Assembly: GCA_050011155.1 (NCBI GenBank)
Contig: JBEKJP010000014.1
Location: forward strand, 14,137-78,136
Length of the DNA stretch: 64,000 bases
DNA from: Palsa-504 sp050011155
GTDB taxonomy: Bacteria > Actinomycetota > Actinomycetes > Streptosporangiales > Streptosporangiaceae
Reading direction: 5' to 3'
The number at the start of each line of letters is the position of its first letter. Within the stretch, counting starts at the first letter, position 1. Below the pieces are notes generated by a model. That model was given only the letters and a program-made list of their open reading frames with translations, was not told the origin of the DNA and did no database searches. Below, one piece after another: positions 26,192 through 34,512 of the stretch. Made by a program: the position numbers and the translations under genes.

Positions 26192-27610
26192 GTGGCGGAG
26201 TTCGCCGACCGGGTCACGCTGCGCGTGCAGGCTGGCCACGGCGGAAATGGCTGCGCCTCGATCCACCGGGAGAAGTTCAAGCCGCTGGGCGGCCCGGACG
26301 GGGGCAACGGCGGGCGCGGCGGCGACGTGATCCTCGAGGTGGACGCGAGCTGCGCGACCCTGCTCGACTTCCACCGCCGCCCGGTGCGCCGGGCCGCCAA
26401 CGGCCGGCAAGGCGAGGGCTCGAACCGCACCGGCGCCGAAGGCGCCGACCTCGTCATCTCGGTGCCGAACGGGACCGAGGTAAAAACCGCCGATGGTGAG
26501 GTCCTCGCCGACCTCCTCGGCGTAGGCAGCCGGTTCGTGGCCGCCGCGGGCGGCCGGGGCGGCCTCGGCAACGCGGCCCTCGCGAGCCCGCGCCGCAGGG
26601 CGCCCGGGTTCGCCCTGAAGGGCGAGCAAGGGGAGTATCACGACCTCGTCCTCGAGCTCAAGACGGTGGCCGATGTCGGGCTGGTCGGTTACCCCAACGC
26701 GGGCAAGTCCTCCCTGATCTCGGCGATGTCGGCGGCCCGGCCGAAGGTGGCCAACTACCCGTTCACCACCTTGATCCCGAACCTGGGCGTGGTCGAGGCC
26801 GGCGACGTCCAGTTCGTCGTGGCCGACGTGCCGGGCCTGATTCCCGGCGCTAGCCAGGGCCGGGGCCTGGGCCACGACTTCCTGCGGCACGTGGAGCGGT
26901 GCTCCACCCTGGTGCACGTGCTCGACTGCGCGACCGAGGAACCCGGCCGCGATCCGCTCTCCGACCTGGCCGTGATCGAGGAGGAACTGGCGCTCTACGG
27001 CGACGCGACCGGTGCCGAGCTCCTGGCCCGGCCAAAGCTGATCGTGCTCAACAAGATCGATGTCCCGGCCGCCCGCGAGCTCGCTGACCTGGTCAAGCCG
27101 GACCTCGAAGCACGCGGCTACCAGGTCTTCGAGATCTCCGCCGCGTCCGGCGAGGGCCTGCGCCAGCTCGGCTTCGCGATGGCCGCCCTGGTCGCCGGGG
27201 ACCGGGCCGCCCGCCCGGCCGAGGAACCCGCCGAACGCGTCCGGGTCAGGGTCGCCGTAAAACTCGCCGACGAGCCGGGCTTCGAGATAATCCGGATGGG
27301 CGACAGCTTCCTGATCAAGGGCGAGAAACCGCGGCGCTGGGTGCAGCAGACCGACTTCGGCAACGACGAGGCGGTCGGCTACCTGGCCGACCGGCTGGCC
27401 CGGCTGGGCGTCGAGGAGGCGCTCGCCGAGGCGGGTGCCGAGCCGGGGTCCGAGGTCCTGATCGGCGACCTGGACGACGCCGTGGTGTTCGACTGGGAAC
27501 CCGCCACGCCGATGGCCAGCGGGGCCAGCGGCCATGCGGGGTCTCCGGGCTCGGGGCGACACAAGGCCAGGCCGAACCTCGGCCCGCGCGGCACAGATCC
27601 CCGCCTGTAG
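26192..27610 (+). CDS. obg: GTPase Obg (CgtA)
   Basis: Essential ribosome-associated GTPase involved in 50S assembly and, in streptomycetes, in the onset of sporulation. The 472-residue product has the Gly-rich Obg fold (GHGGNGCASIHREKFKPLGG), the G domain with GYPNAGKSS at 166-174 (Lys172), DVPGLIPGAS and NKID, and a C-terminal OCT domain ending in a basic tail. GTG 26192 follows AGAGGAA at suitable distance. proB begins two bases after the stop, so obg and proB form one unit. Confidence 0.97.
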   Translation: MAEFADRVTLRVQAGHGGNGCASIHREKFKPLGGPDGGNGGRGGDVILEVDASCATLLDFHRRPVRRAANGRQGEGSNRTGAEGADLVISVPNGTEVKTADGEVLADLLGVGSRFVAAAGGRGGLGNAALASPRRRAPGFALKGEQGEYHDLVLELKTVADVGLVGYPNAGKSSLISAMSAARPKVANYPFTTLIPNLGVVEAGDVQFVVADVPGLIPGASQGRGLGHDFLRHVERCSTLVHVLDCATEEPGRDPLSDLAVIEEELALYGDATGAELLARPKLIVLNKIDVPAARELADLVKPDLEARGYQVFEISAASGEGLRQLGFAMAALVAGDRAARPAEEPAERVRVRVAVKLADEPGFEIIRMGDSFLIKGEKPRRWVQQTDFGNDEAVGYLADRLARLGVEEALAEAGAEPGSEVLIGDLDDAVVFDWEPATPMASGASGHAGSPGSGRHKARPNLGPRGTDPRL

Positions 27611-27612
27611 CC

Positions 27613-28782
27613 ATGACCGGCGTCACTGAGGCGGCCGGACCTCATCGTCCGGACATCGCCGCGGCCACCCGGGTGGTAGTCAAGGTCGGCTCCTCCTCGC
27701 TGACCACTGAAGACGGCGAGATCGCCGACGACAGGATCTGCGCGCTGGCCGCCGCCCTGGCCGCCCGCCGGAACCGCGGCACCCAGCTCGTCCTGGTCTC
27801 TTCCGGGGCGATCGCCTCCGGCCTGGTCCCGCTCGGGCTGAGCAAACGCCCCAGCGACCTGGCCACCCAGCAGGCGGCGGCCAGCGTCGGCCAGGGCCTG
27901 CTCATCGCGCGGTACACCGCCGCCTTCGACCGGCACGCCATCCGCACCGGCCAGGTCCTGCTGTCCGCCGACGACCTGATGCGCCGGACCCATTACCGCA
28001 ACGCCCAGCGCACCCTGGACCGGCTGCTCGAACTGGGCGTGCTGCCCGTGGTCAACGAGAACGACACGGTGGCCACGGACGAGATCAGGTTCGGCGACAA
28101 CGACCGGCTGGCCGCCCTGGTCGCGCACGTCACCCGGGCCAGCGCGCTCATCCTGCTCTCCGATGTGGACGGCCTGTACGACGGCGACCCGCGCCGCGGC
28201 GAGGCGCAGCGCATCACCGAGGTACGCGACCGGGCCGACCTGGACGGGATCCGGCTGGGCCGGGGCAACAAGGCGGGCCAGGCGAGCCAGGGCAGCCAGA
28301 AGACCCAGGGCATCGGCGGCATGGCCACCAAGGTGGACGCCGCGATGATCGCGTCCGCGGCCGGCATCCCGACGGTGGTCGCCGACGCGGCCAGCGCCGT
28401 CGCCGCGCTGAGCGGCGAGCCAGCCGGGACCTATTTCGCCGCCGCCCGCGGCCGCCGGCCGGCCACCCGGCTGCTCTGGCTCAAGCACGCCGCCGTGGCC
28501 CACGGCAGCCTGCGACTGGATCCCGGCGCGGTGGAAGCGGTCGTCGGCAAGCACGCCAGCCTGCTGCCGGCCGGCATCACCGGGGTCGAGGGGACCTTCG
28601 ACGCCGGCGACCCGGTCAACCTCCGCGACGAGGACGGCGCCATCGTCGCGCGCGGCCTCGTCAACTACGACGCCGCCGAGGTCCCCGGCCTGATGGGCCG
28701 CTCCACCCGGTGGCTAGCCAGCAAGCTGGGCCCCGAATACGAACGCGAAGTAGTCCACCGCGACGACATGGTGATCCTGTAG
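27613..28782 (+). CDS. proB: Glutamate 5-kinase
   Basis: First enzyme of proline biosynthesis; phosphorylates glutamate to glutamyl-5-phosphate. The 389-residue product has an amino-acid-kinase domain with VVKVGSSSL, LVSSGAIASG, NENDTV and GTGGMATK-like GIGGMATKVDAA motifs, and a C-terminal PUA domain (about 290-380). In many actinobacteria proA and nadD follow; here a bidirectional hairpin and an oppositely oriented peptidase gene follow, so proA must be elsewhere. Confidence 0.96.
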   Translation: MTGVTEAAGPHRPDIAAATRVVVKVGSSSLTTEDGEIADDRICALAAALAARRNRGTQLVLVSSGAIASGLVPLGLSKRPSDLATQQAAASVGQGLLIARYTAAFDRHAIRTGQVLLSADDLMRRTHYRNAQRTLDRLLELGVLPVVNENDTVATDEIRFGDNDRLAALVAHVTRASALILLSDVDGLYDGDPRRGEAQRITEVRDRADLDGIRLGRGNKAGQASQGSQKTQGIGGMATKVDAAMIASAAGIPTVVADAASAVAALSGEPAGTYFAAARGRRPATRLLWLKHAAVAHGSLRLDPGAVEAVVGKHASLLPAGITGVEGTFDAGDPVNLRDEDGAIVARGLVNYDAAEVPGLMGRSTRWLASKLGPEYEREVVHRDDMVIL

Positions 28783-28787
28783 CAACG

Positions 28788-28826
28788 CCGACGGCCGGCC
28801 ACCCCCGGGGGGTGGCCGGCCGTCGG
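28788..28826. terminator. Large bidirectional hairpin between proB and M48 peptidase
   Basis: CCGACGGCCGGCCACCCCC and its exact reverse complement are separated by one base, giving a near-perfect 39-base palindrome. It sits between convergent genes and probably ends both transcripts, although it lacks a T-tract on the proB side. Confidence 0.75.
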
Positions 28827-28833
28827 GAACGAG

Positions 28834-29874
28834 CTAGTTGTCGTCGCTGCCGGGGCCGGAGCCGGGGCCGCGGTTCTGGAACCGGTCGAACAGGCTGCCG
28901 CCCGCCCGGGCCGCGGTCTCCGCCGCGCCGCGGAAGATCCCGATCAGCGGGTCCTGAGAACGGCTCCAGGACTCCTGGTAGGACTTGGCCGCGTTCTTGA
29001 CCTCTTCGCCGACCGAGGCGTTGCCGTCGTTGTCCCGGCGCGGGTAGTCACCGCCGAGGATGCGGTCGTAATCGCCGTGGGTCGCCCAGTAGTCCAGCTC
29101 GGCGAACCTGACCACCGCGAACGGGTGGGTGGTGCCCTGGAGCTGCAGCAGCTTCAGGATGCTGTCGCGCAGGTCAGGCACCGCGTCGTACTCGTGCGCC
29201 TGCTCGCGGAACGCGTCCGGGTTCAGCTCGGACAGCTGGGCGCCGCCGGCCAGCTTCATCAGCACCCGGCGGGAGGCGTCGAGGTCCTGCCCGGCCAGCA
29301 GCCCGGCCCGGTCGCAGGACAGCTCGGACTTGCGGAACCACTCCTCCAGGCCCCAGATGATGCCCCGCAGGCCGAGGTAGCCGATCGGCATCCACGCGAT
29401 CCGCGCCGCCAGCTGGATCAGGAACAGCAGCATGGTGCGGTAGACCGCGTGCCCGGACAGGATGTGGCCGAGCTCGTGCCCGATCACCGCCCGCAGCTCC
29501 TCGGGATCGAGAAGTTCCACCATGCCGCTGTTGAGCACGATGAAGGGCTTGTCCCGGCCCAGCGCCATCGCGTTCACGATCGGCGTCTGCAGGACGTAGC
29601 ACTCGGGCACGTCGGGCAGGTCCAGGATGTACGCGCCGTCCCTGACCATCTCGTGGATGTGCGGGAACTGGCGCTCGGAGACCCGGACGCTGCCCGCCAG
29701 GTACGTCAGCCGGAACGCCCGCTCGTTGAACAGGCCGAACAGCTTTCGCAAGAGCGTGTCGAACCCACTGAGCTTGCGCAGCGCCACTAGCGCGGAACGG
29801 TCAGCGGGATGCTCATATGCGCGGGACGAGATACCGGTGAGCCGGACTCGCGCGCGATCTGGCACTGAAGTCAT
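28834..29874 (-). CDS. M48-family zinc metallopeptidase, membrane-associated
   Basis: Ste24/HtpX-like peptidase. From ATG 29874 (346 aa) the zinc motif His133-Glu-Leu-Gly-His137 sits inside GHELGHILSGHAVY, followed by one long hydrophobic segment (about 147-168), and the downstream SELSCDRAGLL supplies the third zinc ligand Glu. The C-terminal ~60 residues are hydrophilic and Gly-rich. ATG 29874 is chosen because a -10 box lies seven bases upstream with no leader; the frame extends 44 codons further. Substrates are unknown. The gene is inserted in reverse in an otherwise conserved proB-rsfS neighbourhood. Confidence 0.88.
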   Translation of the reverse strand: MTSVPDRARVRLTGISSRAYEHPADRSALVALRKLSGFDTLLRKLFGLFNERAFRLTYLAGSVRVSERQFPHIHEMVRDGAYILDLPDVPECYVLQTPIVNAMALGRDKPFIVLNSGMVELLDPEELRAVIGHELGHILSGHAVYRTMLLFLIQLAARIAWMPIGYLGLRGIIWGLEEWFRKSELSCDRAGLLAGQDLDASRRVLMKLAGGAQLSELNPDAFREQAHEYDAVPDLRDSILKLLQLQGTTHPFAVVRFAELDYWATHGDYDRILGGDYPRRDNDGNASVGEEVKNAAKSYQESWSRSQDPLIGIFRGAAETAARAGGSLFDRFQNRGPGSGPGSDDN

Positions 29875-29881
29875 ATCTCGA

Positions 29882-29887
29882 ATGCTA
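29882..29887 (-). promoter_or_regulatory. -10 element of leaderless M48 peptidase promoter
   Basis: On the minus strand TAGCAT precedes ATG 29874 by seven bases, without a Shine-Dalgarno sequence. Confidence 0.5.
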
Positions 29888-30037
29888 ACACCAGCGCCGG
29901 ACTGCTGAGCCCTTATAAACGCCGGTACGATACGAGGTCGTGAGGGGTGCCAGGTAGAGCGCCGGAAGGTGAATGACACCCCTGCGTGAGAGGGTAGTAA
30001 GTACAACGACCCCTACCGAGGAGGCCGGCAAGCACTC

Positions 30038-30421
30038 GTGACTGCCACACCGAGGGCCGTCGAGCTCGTCGAGACCGCGGCCCTGGCCGCGGCGGACAAG
30101 CTGGCTGACGGCATAATCGCCTATGACGTGAGCGACCAGCTCGCCATCACTGATGCGTTCCTGCTCTGCTCGGCGACGAACGATCGCCAGGTCAGGTCCA
30201 TCGTGGACGAGATCGAGCTGCGGATGCGCCAGGCGGGCGCGAGCCTGGTCCGCCGCGAGGGCGAGCGGGAGGGCCGCTGGGTACTCCTTGACTATCTCGA
30301 CGTGGTGATCCACGTGCAGAACTCCGATGAGCGGACCTTCTACGCGCTCGAGCGGATCTGGAAGGACTGCCCGCAGATCCCGCTGCCCGAGCTGTCGGTG
30401 AATCCCGGGAGGAAGCCCTGA
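30038..30421 (+). CDS. rsfS: Ribosomal silencing factor RsfS
   Basis: Binds L14 and blocks subunit joining when nutrients are scarce. The 127-residue product has the family blocks AADKLADGIIAYDVSDQLAITDAFLLCSA and GRWVLLDYLDVVIHVQ. GTG 30038 follows GAGGAGG at a rather long distance. The upstream 163 bases also contain an AGGGGTG/CACCCCT inverted repeat (29943-29949 and 29977-29983). The usual upstream partner nadD is absent. The phosphoglycerate-mutase-like gene begins eight bases after the stop. Confidence 0.94.
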   Translation: MTATPRAVELVETAALAAADKLADGIIAYDVSDQLAITDAFLLCSATNDRQVRSIVDEIELRMRQAGASLVRREGEREGRWVLLDYLDVVIHVQNSDERTFYALERIWKDCPQIPLPELSVNPGRKP

Positions 30422-30429
30422 GCGACCCG

Positions 30430-31059
30430 TTGCGGCTGGTGCTGTGGCGGCACGGCCAGACGGTGTGGAACGCCGAGCGCCGTTTCCAGGGGCAAAGTGA
30501 CATCCCGCTCGACGAAACCGGTCAGGCCCAGGCCGAGCGGGCCGCGCGGCTGCTCGCCGCGCTGCGGCCGGACCTGATCGTCTCCTCCGACCTGAGCCGC
30601 GCGTCCGGCACCGCGGCTCCGCTGGCCCGGCTGACCGGGCTCGAGGTGACGCTGGACAAGGACCTGCGGGAACGGCACGGCGGCGGCTGGGAAGGGCTGA
30701 ACGACGCCGAGATCAGGGCCCGCTACCCGGCCGAGCACGCGAGCTGGAGCCCGCCCGACGGCGAGCCGTCCGCCGTGGTCGCCGAGCGGGTGGCGGGCGC
30801 GCTCCAGCGCATCGCCGACCGCCTCGCGGACAGCGGACGCGACGGGGCCAGCGGGCTCGCCGTGGTGACCAGCCACGGCGCCGCGCTCCGGCTGGGCATG
30901 TCCCGGTTCCTCGGCATGCCGGAGGAACTGTTCGGCGTGCTTGGCCCCCTGGACAACTGCTGCTGGTCGGTACTCGGCCAGCGGCGCGGCCACTGGCGGC
31001 TGCTCGAGCACAACGCGGGCACGCTACCCGAGCCCGTCGTGCTCAGTGACGACCGATGA
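30430..31059 (+). CDS. Histidine phosphatase (phosphoglycerate mutase-like)
   Basis: A 209-residue protein of the histidine phosphatase superfamily. The catalytic Arg-His-Gly triad is at residues 7-9 (WRHGQT), with SDLSRASGTA, an ERHGGGWEGL acid block and a C-terminal TSHGAALRLG containing the second histidine. The product is shorter than glycolytic cofactor-dependent mutases, so a broad phosphatase role is likelier. TTG 30430 is the first usable start, with GGGAGGAAG 14 bases upstream. It overlaps the next gene by ATGA. Confidence 0.9.
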   Translation: MRLVLWRHGQTVWNAERRFQGQSDIPLDETGQAQAERAARLLAALRPDLIVSSDLSRASGTAAPLARLTGLEVTLDKDLRERHGGGWEGLNDAEIRARYPAEHASWSPPDGEPSAVVAERVAGALQRIADRLADSGRDGASGLAVVTSHGAALRLGMSRFLGMPEELFGVLGPLDNCCWSVLGQRRGHWRLLEHNAGTLPEPVVLSDDR

Positions 31060-31883
31060 AAGATCTTTTTACCGAACGGGGTGGCCGTCGAGCCTCGGTC
31101 ACCTGGTATGGCCAGTCTGGGTTCCGCCTGGCGGCGGGCGACAGCCGGGTCCTGATCGACCCGTTCCTGACCGATCGCCCCGATCGTCGTTACCGGCCCC
31201 CGGCCACCGCCGCGGACTTCGCCGACGTGACGCTGGTGCTGTGCACCCACGAGCACGTGGACCACCTGGACCTGCCGTTCCTGCGCGAGTTCGGCTTGGT
31301 CAACCCGGCGGCCCGGATCATCGTCCCCCTCCCGGTGGTCGAGATCGCGGTCGCGGGCGGGGTCGACCGGGCCCGGCTGGCCGGCGCGGTGCCGGGGGAG
31401 GAACTGCACGACCGGGACGTGACCGTGCACCCGGTGCCGGCCAGGCACGGGATCGGCGGGGACGAGCCGGTGGTGTACGAGTTCGCCTCGGGTGCCCCCT
31501 CCCTAAGTGACGGGGGGCCGGTCCGGTTCCTCGGCTACGTGCTGGAGGTCGGCGGCATCCGCTTCTACCACGCCGGTGACGGCCTGGTGTACCCCGAGCT
31601 GCCCGCCACCTTGTCCGCGCTCGCCCCGGACGTGCTGATGATTCCCATCAACGGCCGGGATCACATGCGCGAATCCCGCGGCATCGTCGGCAACATGAAC
31701 GAGAGCGAGGCCGCCTGGCTCTGCGCCGAGGTCGGCCCGGCCTACGTCATCCCGATGCATTACGAGTGCATCGCCGGCAACACCGGCGACCCCGGCCACT
31801 TCACCGCCCTGGTCCGCGAGTCCGCCGCCCCCGCCACCGTCCTGGTCCCGCCGCGCGCCATCCCCTTCACGCTGGCGCGCTGA
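31056..31883 (+). CDS. MBL-fold metal-dependent hydrolase (UlaG-like)
   Basis: A 275-residue metallo-beta-lactamase-fold protein. The metal motif is His65-Glu-His67-Val-Asp69-His70 (CTHEHVDHLD); further ligands are seen in FYHAGDGLVY and VIPMHYECI. The arrangement resembles L-ascorbate-6-phosphate lactonase UlaG, but no ascorbate pathway genes are nearby, so the substrate is open. ATG 31056 overlaps the preceding stop by ATGA. Its 3' end overlaps the convergent methyltransferase gene by 17 bases. Confidence 0.88.
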   Translation: MKDLFTERGGRRASVTWYGQSGFRLAAGDSRVLIDPFLTDRPDRRYRPPATAADFADVTLVLCTHEHVDHLDLPFLREFGLVNPAARIIVPLPVVEIAVAGGVDRARLAGAVPGEELHDRDVTVHPVPARHGIGGDEPVVYEFASGAPSLSDGGPVRFLGYVLEVGGIRFYHAGDGLVYPELPATLSALAPDVLMIPINGRDHMRESRGIVGNMNESEAAWLCAEVGPAYVIPMHYECIAGNTGDPGHFTALVRESAAPATVLVPPRAIPFTLAR

Positions 31884-32697
31884 CGCGTGCCGCGGTGGTC
31901 GCCAGGGTGGTGTAGGGCATCGTGAAGGCTCCGCCCAGGGCGTCGATGGCGGTACCGACCTCGCCCAGGATGTCGGCCAACTGGTCGGGGCGGAGCCGGG
32001 TGAGGCCGCCGGTGGTGGGCAGCAGGGCCAGCCACTGGTCGCGAGTGTAGGACTGCTCCCAGTCAAATCGCCATTGCTCGGGCTCGTGGAACTGCCCGGT
32101 CTCGCGGATCTTGTCGGCGATCTTGGCGTACGCCGACTGGTACATGTCCAGCGGGCGGCGAGCGGGCAGATTGGCGAACGGCGCGTCCGGCACCACCCGC
32201 CGGCGGGCGGCGGCGAACGGCCCGGCCACTTCGGCCGGCGGCTCATACACATGGCTGAAGATCGCCAGCCGCCCGCGCGGGCGCAGTACCTGGGCCGCCT
32301 TCGCGGCGCCGGCGACCGGATCAACCCAGTGCCACGACTGGGCGGCGATCACCGTATCGAACCTCCGGTCGTCCGGGTCCCAGGCTTCGAAGGTCGCTAC
32401 CTCGGCCGGCAGGCCGCGGCCGCGGGCGAACTCGGCCATCCGCGCATCCGGCTCGATGCCAAGCACGGTGCAGCCGGCGGCCTGGAACTGGCGGGCCGCG
32501 ATGCCGGTGCCGCAGCCGACGTCGAGTACTGCAGGCCCGGGGCTTTCGGCGACGATCCGCGCCACCAGGGCGTCGGGGTAGCCGGGACGAGCCCGGTCAT
32601 ACCCCGCCGCGTCGGTGCCGAACGACTCGGCTATAAGCCGCGCCTTGTGCAGCTCGGCCGGAGGCGGCTCTGGTTGCTTCCGCGGTACAGTGGGCAT
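31867..32697 (-). CDS. Class I SAM-dependent methyltransferase
   Basis: A 276-residue Rossmann-fold methyltransferase with the SAM motif VLDVGCGTGIAARQF followed by VLGIEPDARM (acidic loop), preceded by FGTDAAGYDRARPGYP, typical of small-molecule UbiE/Tam-like enzymes. ATG 32697 lies inside a long inverted repeat and six bases after a -10, so the message is probably leaderless. It is divergent from a TetR gene and is most likely its target. Substrate unknown. Confidence 0.88.
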   Translation of the reverse strand: MPTVPRKQPEPPPAELHKARLIAESFGTDAAGYDRARPGYPDALVARIVAESPGPAVLDVGCGTGIAARQFQAAGCTVLGIEPDARMAEFARGRGLPAEVATFEAWDPDDRRFDTVIAAQSWHWVDPVAGAAKAAQVLRPRGRLAIFSHVYEPPAEVAGPFAAARRRVVPDAPFANLPARRPLDMYQSAYAKIADKIRETGQFHEPEQWRFDWEQSYTRDQWLALLPTTGGLTRLRPDQLADILGEVGTAIDALGGAFTMPYTTLATTAARVSAPA

Positions 32698-32725
32698 GCG
32701 CCCACATTAGTGGGCGCATGCCCAC
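32690..32725. promoter_or_regulatory. Probable TetR operator: perfect 16-bp inverted repeat
   Basis: GTGGGCATGCGCCCAC (32690-32705), ATTA, then its exact reverse complement (32710-32725). Each arm is itself nearly palindromic, so it may be two adjacent dimer sites. It covers the methyltransferase start codon and -10 and lies 46 bases before the tetR GTG. Confidence 0.75.
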
Positions 32726-32732
32726 TAGACAA
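32704..32732 (-). promoter_or_regulatory. Leaderless methyltransferase promoter
   Basis: Minus-strand -35 TTGTCT (32732-32727), a 17-base spacer formed by one operator arm, -10 TAATGT (32709-32704), then six bases to ATG 32697. Spacing is ideal, and the operator would block both polymerase and initiation. Confidence 0.7.
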
Positions 32733-32770
32733 CTGGTGCCGTCCGGTTGATGTTTCGAGAGGATCTGTGA

Positions 32771-33373
32771 GTGCCGACTGGAGTGCACCTGCGCGATGCC
32801 AGGCGGCAGCTGTTCGACGCTGCCGAACGCGTGCTGCTACGGGCTGGGCCAAGCGGCCTGACCAGCCGGGCGGTCACCGATGAGGCGGGCTGCGCCAAGG
32901 GCGTCCTGCATCGGCACTTCACCGACTTCGACGCTTTTCTCGCCGAGCTCGTACTCGACCGGGCCGGGCAACTTGAGGCGCAGGCGGGCGCGCTGCGTGA
33001 GTCGGCGGGCACCGGCACGGTGGCAGGTAACCTCACTAGCGCGCTGACCACGCTGTTCGGGCCGATTCCGATGGCGATCATCCCGCTCATCACTTTCCGT
33101 GACGAGCTGCGCGCACGACTACGGCAAGCCAAACCCGGAGGCGGCACCGCGATCCTCGCCCAGGTCACGACCGCGGTCTCCGCCTACCTGGCTGACGAGC
33201 GCGACCGAGGACGCATCGCGGCCGACGCCGACATCGGCTCGCTCACCCTCTCCCTGGTCGGCGGGGGCCATCTCCTGTTCTCAGACCGCGAGCCCGGTCC
33301 GCCGGGGACGGCAGCCGTCAAGAGGTTCGTGGCAGCAGTTCTCGCTGACGTCCTGCAGCGACGGCCATGCTGA
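32771..33373 (+). CDS. TetR/AcrR-family transcriptional regulator
   Basis: A 200-residue one-component regulator. The N-terminal helix-turn-helix reads LFDAAERVLLRAGPSGLTSRAVTDEAGCAKGVLHRHFTDFDAFLAEL, the TetR signature; the remainder is a helical ligand-binding domain of unknown specificity. GTG 32771 has GAGAGGA eight bases upstream. Divergent orientation and the shared palindromic operator imply it represses the methyltransferase and perhaps itself. It is convergent with the serine protease gene 24 bases downstream. Confidence 0.92.
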   Translation: MPTGVHLRDARRQLFDAAERVLLRAGPSGLTSRAVTDEAGCAKGVLHRHFTDFDAFLAELVLDRAGQLEAQAGALRESAGTGTVAGNLTSALTTLFGPIPMAIIPLITFRDELRARLRQAKPGGGTAILAQVTTAVSAYLADERDRGRIAADADIGSLTLSLVGGGHLLFSDREPGPPGTAAVKRFVAAVLADVLQRRPC

Positions 33374-33397
33374 CGGCTCGCCTGTGGCGGCGTGGGC

Positions 33398-34315
33398 TTA
33401 GCCGCCCGCTACCGCCTGCTTGTACAGGGCGGCGGCGTTGCGGCCGAGCACGGCCGAGTACGAGACCTGGGGCGTGTTCCCGCCTTGCTCGTACCCGCCG
33501 ATGACGCCGATCAGCAGGCCCTGCCCGGTCGACGGGTCGACCTGGCTGAGGAACGGGCCGCCGCTGGTCCCGTCGGGGTAGTCGCCGCAGTCGAACTCGA
33601 GCTGGTCAGTCATCGGCTCACGCAGCCAGTTCTGGCAGGTGACGGGCTGGTTCGTGCCGTCCGGGTAACCGATGACCTGAACCATCTGATGGGCGGTCGG
33701 GGCGCCCGTGACGAGCTTCTCGGCCCCGGTCTCGTCCTCGATCGGGTTGCTGGCGCTGGGGTCGCTGACCCGCAGGAAGGCGAAGTCGTCATCCTGGCTG
33801 GCGGACGAGCTCCAGGCATGGTCGACATAGACCTTGGTGACCGTCCAGACCCCGTAAGGCGTGGAGCCGTTGTCGTAGCCGGGCACGAAGTCGATGGTGC
33901 CGGAGACACCGGTCGCGCAGTGCGCGGCGGTCATCACCAGGTCACCGGCCGGGCTGTCGACCACGCTGGCCGAGCAGAAATGCTGGCCGAGCCGGCCAGA
34001 AGACGTGGTGAACAGCGCTCCGACGGCGGGCTCGCCGGAGAACGGCTGGCCATTTTTCGAGGGGGCGGCCAGGTGCCCGACGGCCCGGACGAAACCGGTG
34101 GCGATGCCGCTGGCGGCGCCGCTCGCCGGGGTGAGGGTGACGACCGCGCCGACGGCGACGGCGGTGATCACGGCCGGCCTCGAGGGTGACCGGAAGGTCG
34201 TCCAGGCCCGCCTGCGCGGGCCGCGATAGCTGACGGGGGCAGTCTCCGCGTCGCGATCACATGGGCCGCTGGCGCGTGGTCGGCGCCTGGCCCCCCGCCC
34301 GATCCGGAACTGCAC
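33398..34315 (-). CDS. Secreted trypsin-like serine protease (S1 family)
   Basis: A 305-residue exported protease. An Arg-rich N-terminus leads into a hydrophobic signal segment (AVITAVAVGAVVTLTPASGA, about 48-67). The triad is visible as His in MTAAHC, Asp in DDDFAFLRV and Ser in GTSGGPF, with Cys residues placed for two disulfides. GTG 34315 is the only canonical start before the signal segment but has a weak ribosome-binding site, so the true start is uncertain. An elaborate dyad lies 25-60 bases upstream. Probably an extracellular housekeeping or nutrient protease. Confidence 0.87.
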   Translation of the reverse strand: MQFRIGRGARRRPRASGPCDRDAETAPVSYRGPRRRAWTTFRSPSRPAVITAVAVGAVVTLTPASGAASGIATGFVRAVGHLAAPSKNGQPFSGEPAVGALFTTSSGRLGQHFCSASVVDSPAGDLVMTAAHCATGVSGTIDFVPGYDNGSTPYGVWTVTKVYVDHAWSSSASQDDDFAFLRVSDPSASNPIEDETGAEKLVTGAPTAHQMVQVIGYPDGTNQPVTCQNWLREPMTDQLEFDCGDYPDGTSGGPFLSQVDPSTGQGLLIGVIGGYEQGGNTPQVSYSAVLGRNAAALYKQAVAGG

Positions 34316-34339
34316 CTGTCCTGGTCACCCGCCTCACCC

Positions 34340-34375
34340 TGTCCGAAATAGGTACTTTTGTACCATTTTGGGACA
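34340..34375. promoter_or_regulatory. Nested dyad (putative operator) before the protease gene
   Basis: Two inverted repeats share one axis: inner GGTAC/GTACC around TTTT (34351-34364), outer TGTCC (34340-34344) and GGACA (34371-34375), with 6-base AT-rich spacers on each side. The region is unusually AT-rich for this genome and lies in the only gap that can hold the protease promoter. Confidence 0.55.
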
Positions 34376-34512
34376 TAGGATCGATACTTAATTGTGATGG
34401 ACAAGGCGCGACTGTACCAGAGGCAGAGCCTCCGAAGTTGGTGAGAAGTCACCGCCGCAAGCTGGGGATTCCCTGTGAACGAGGTCGGCGGCAGTCGCCC
34501 AGCCGGCCGCGC

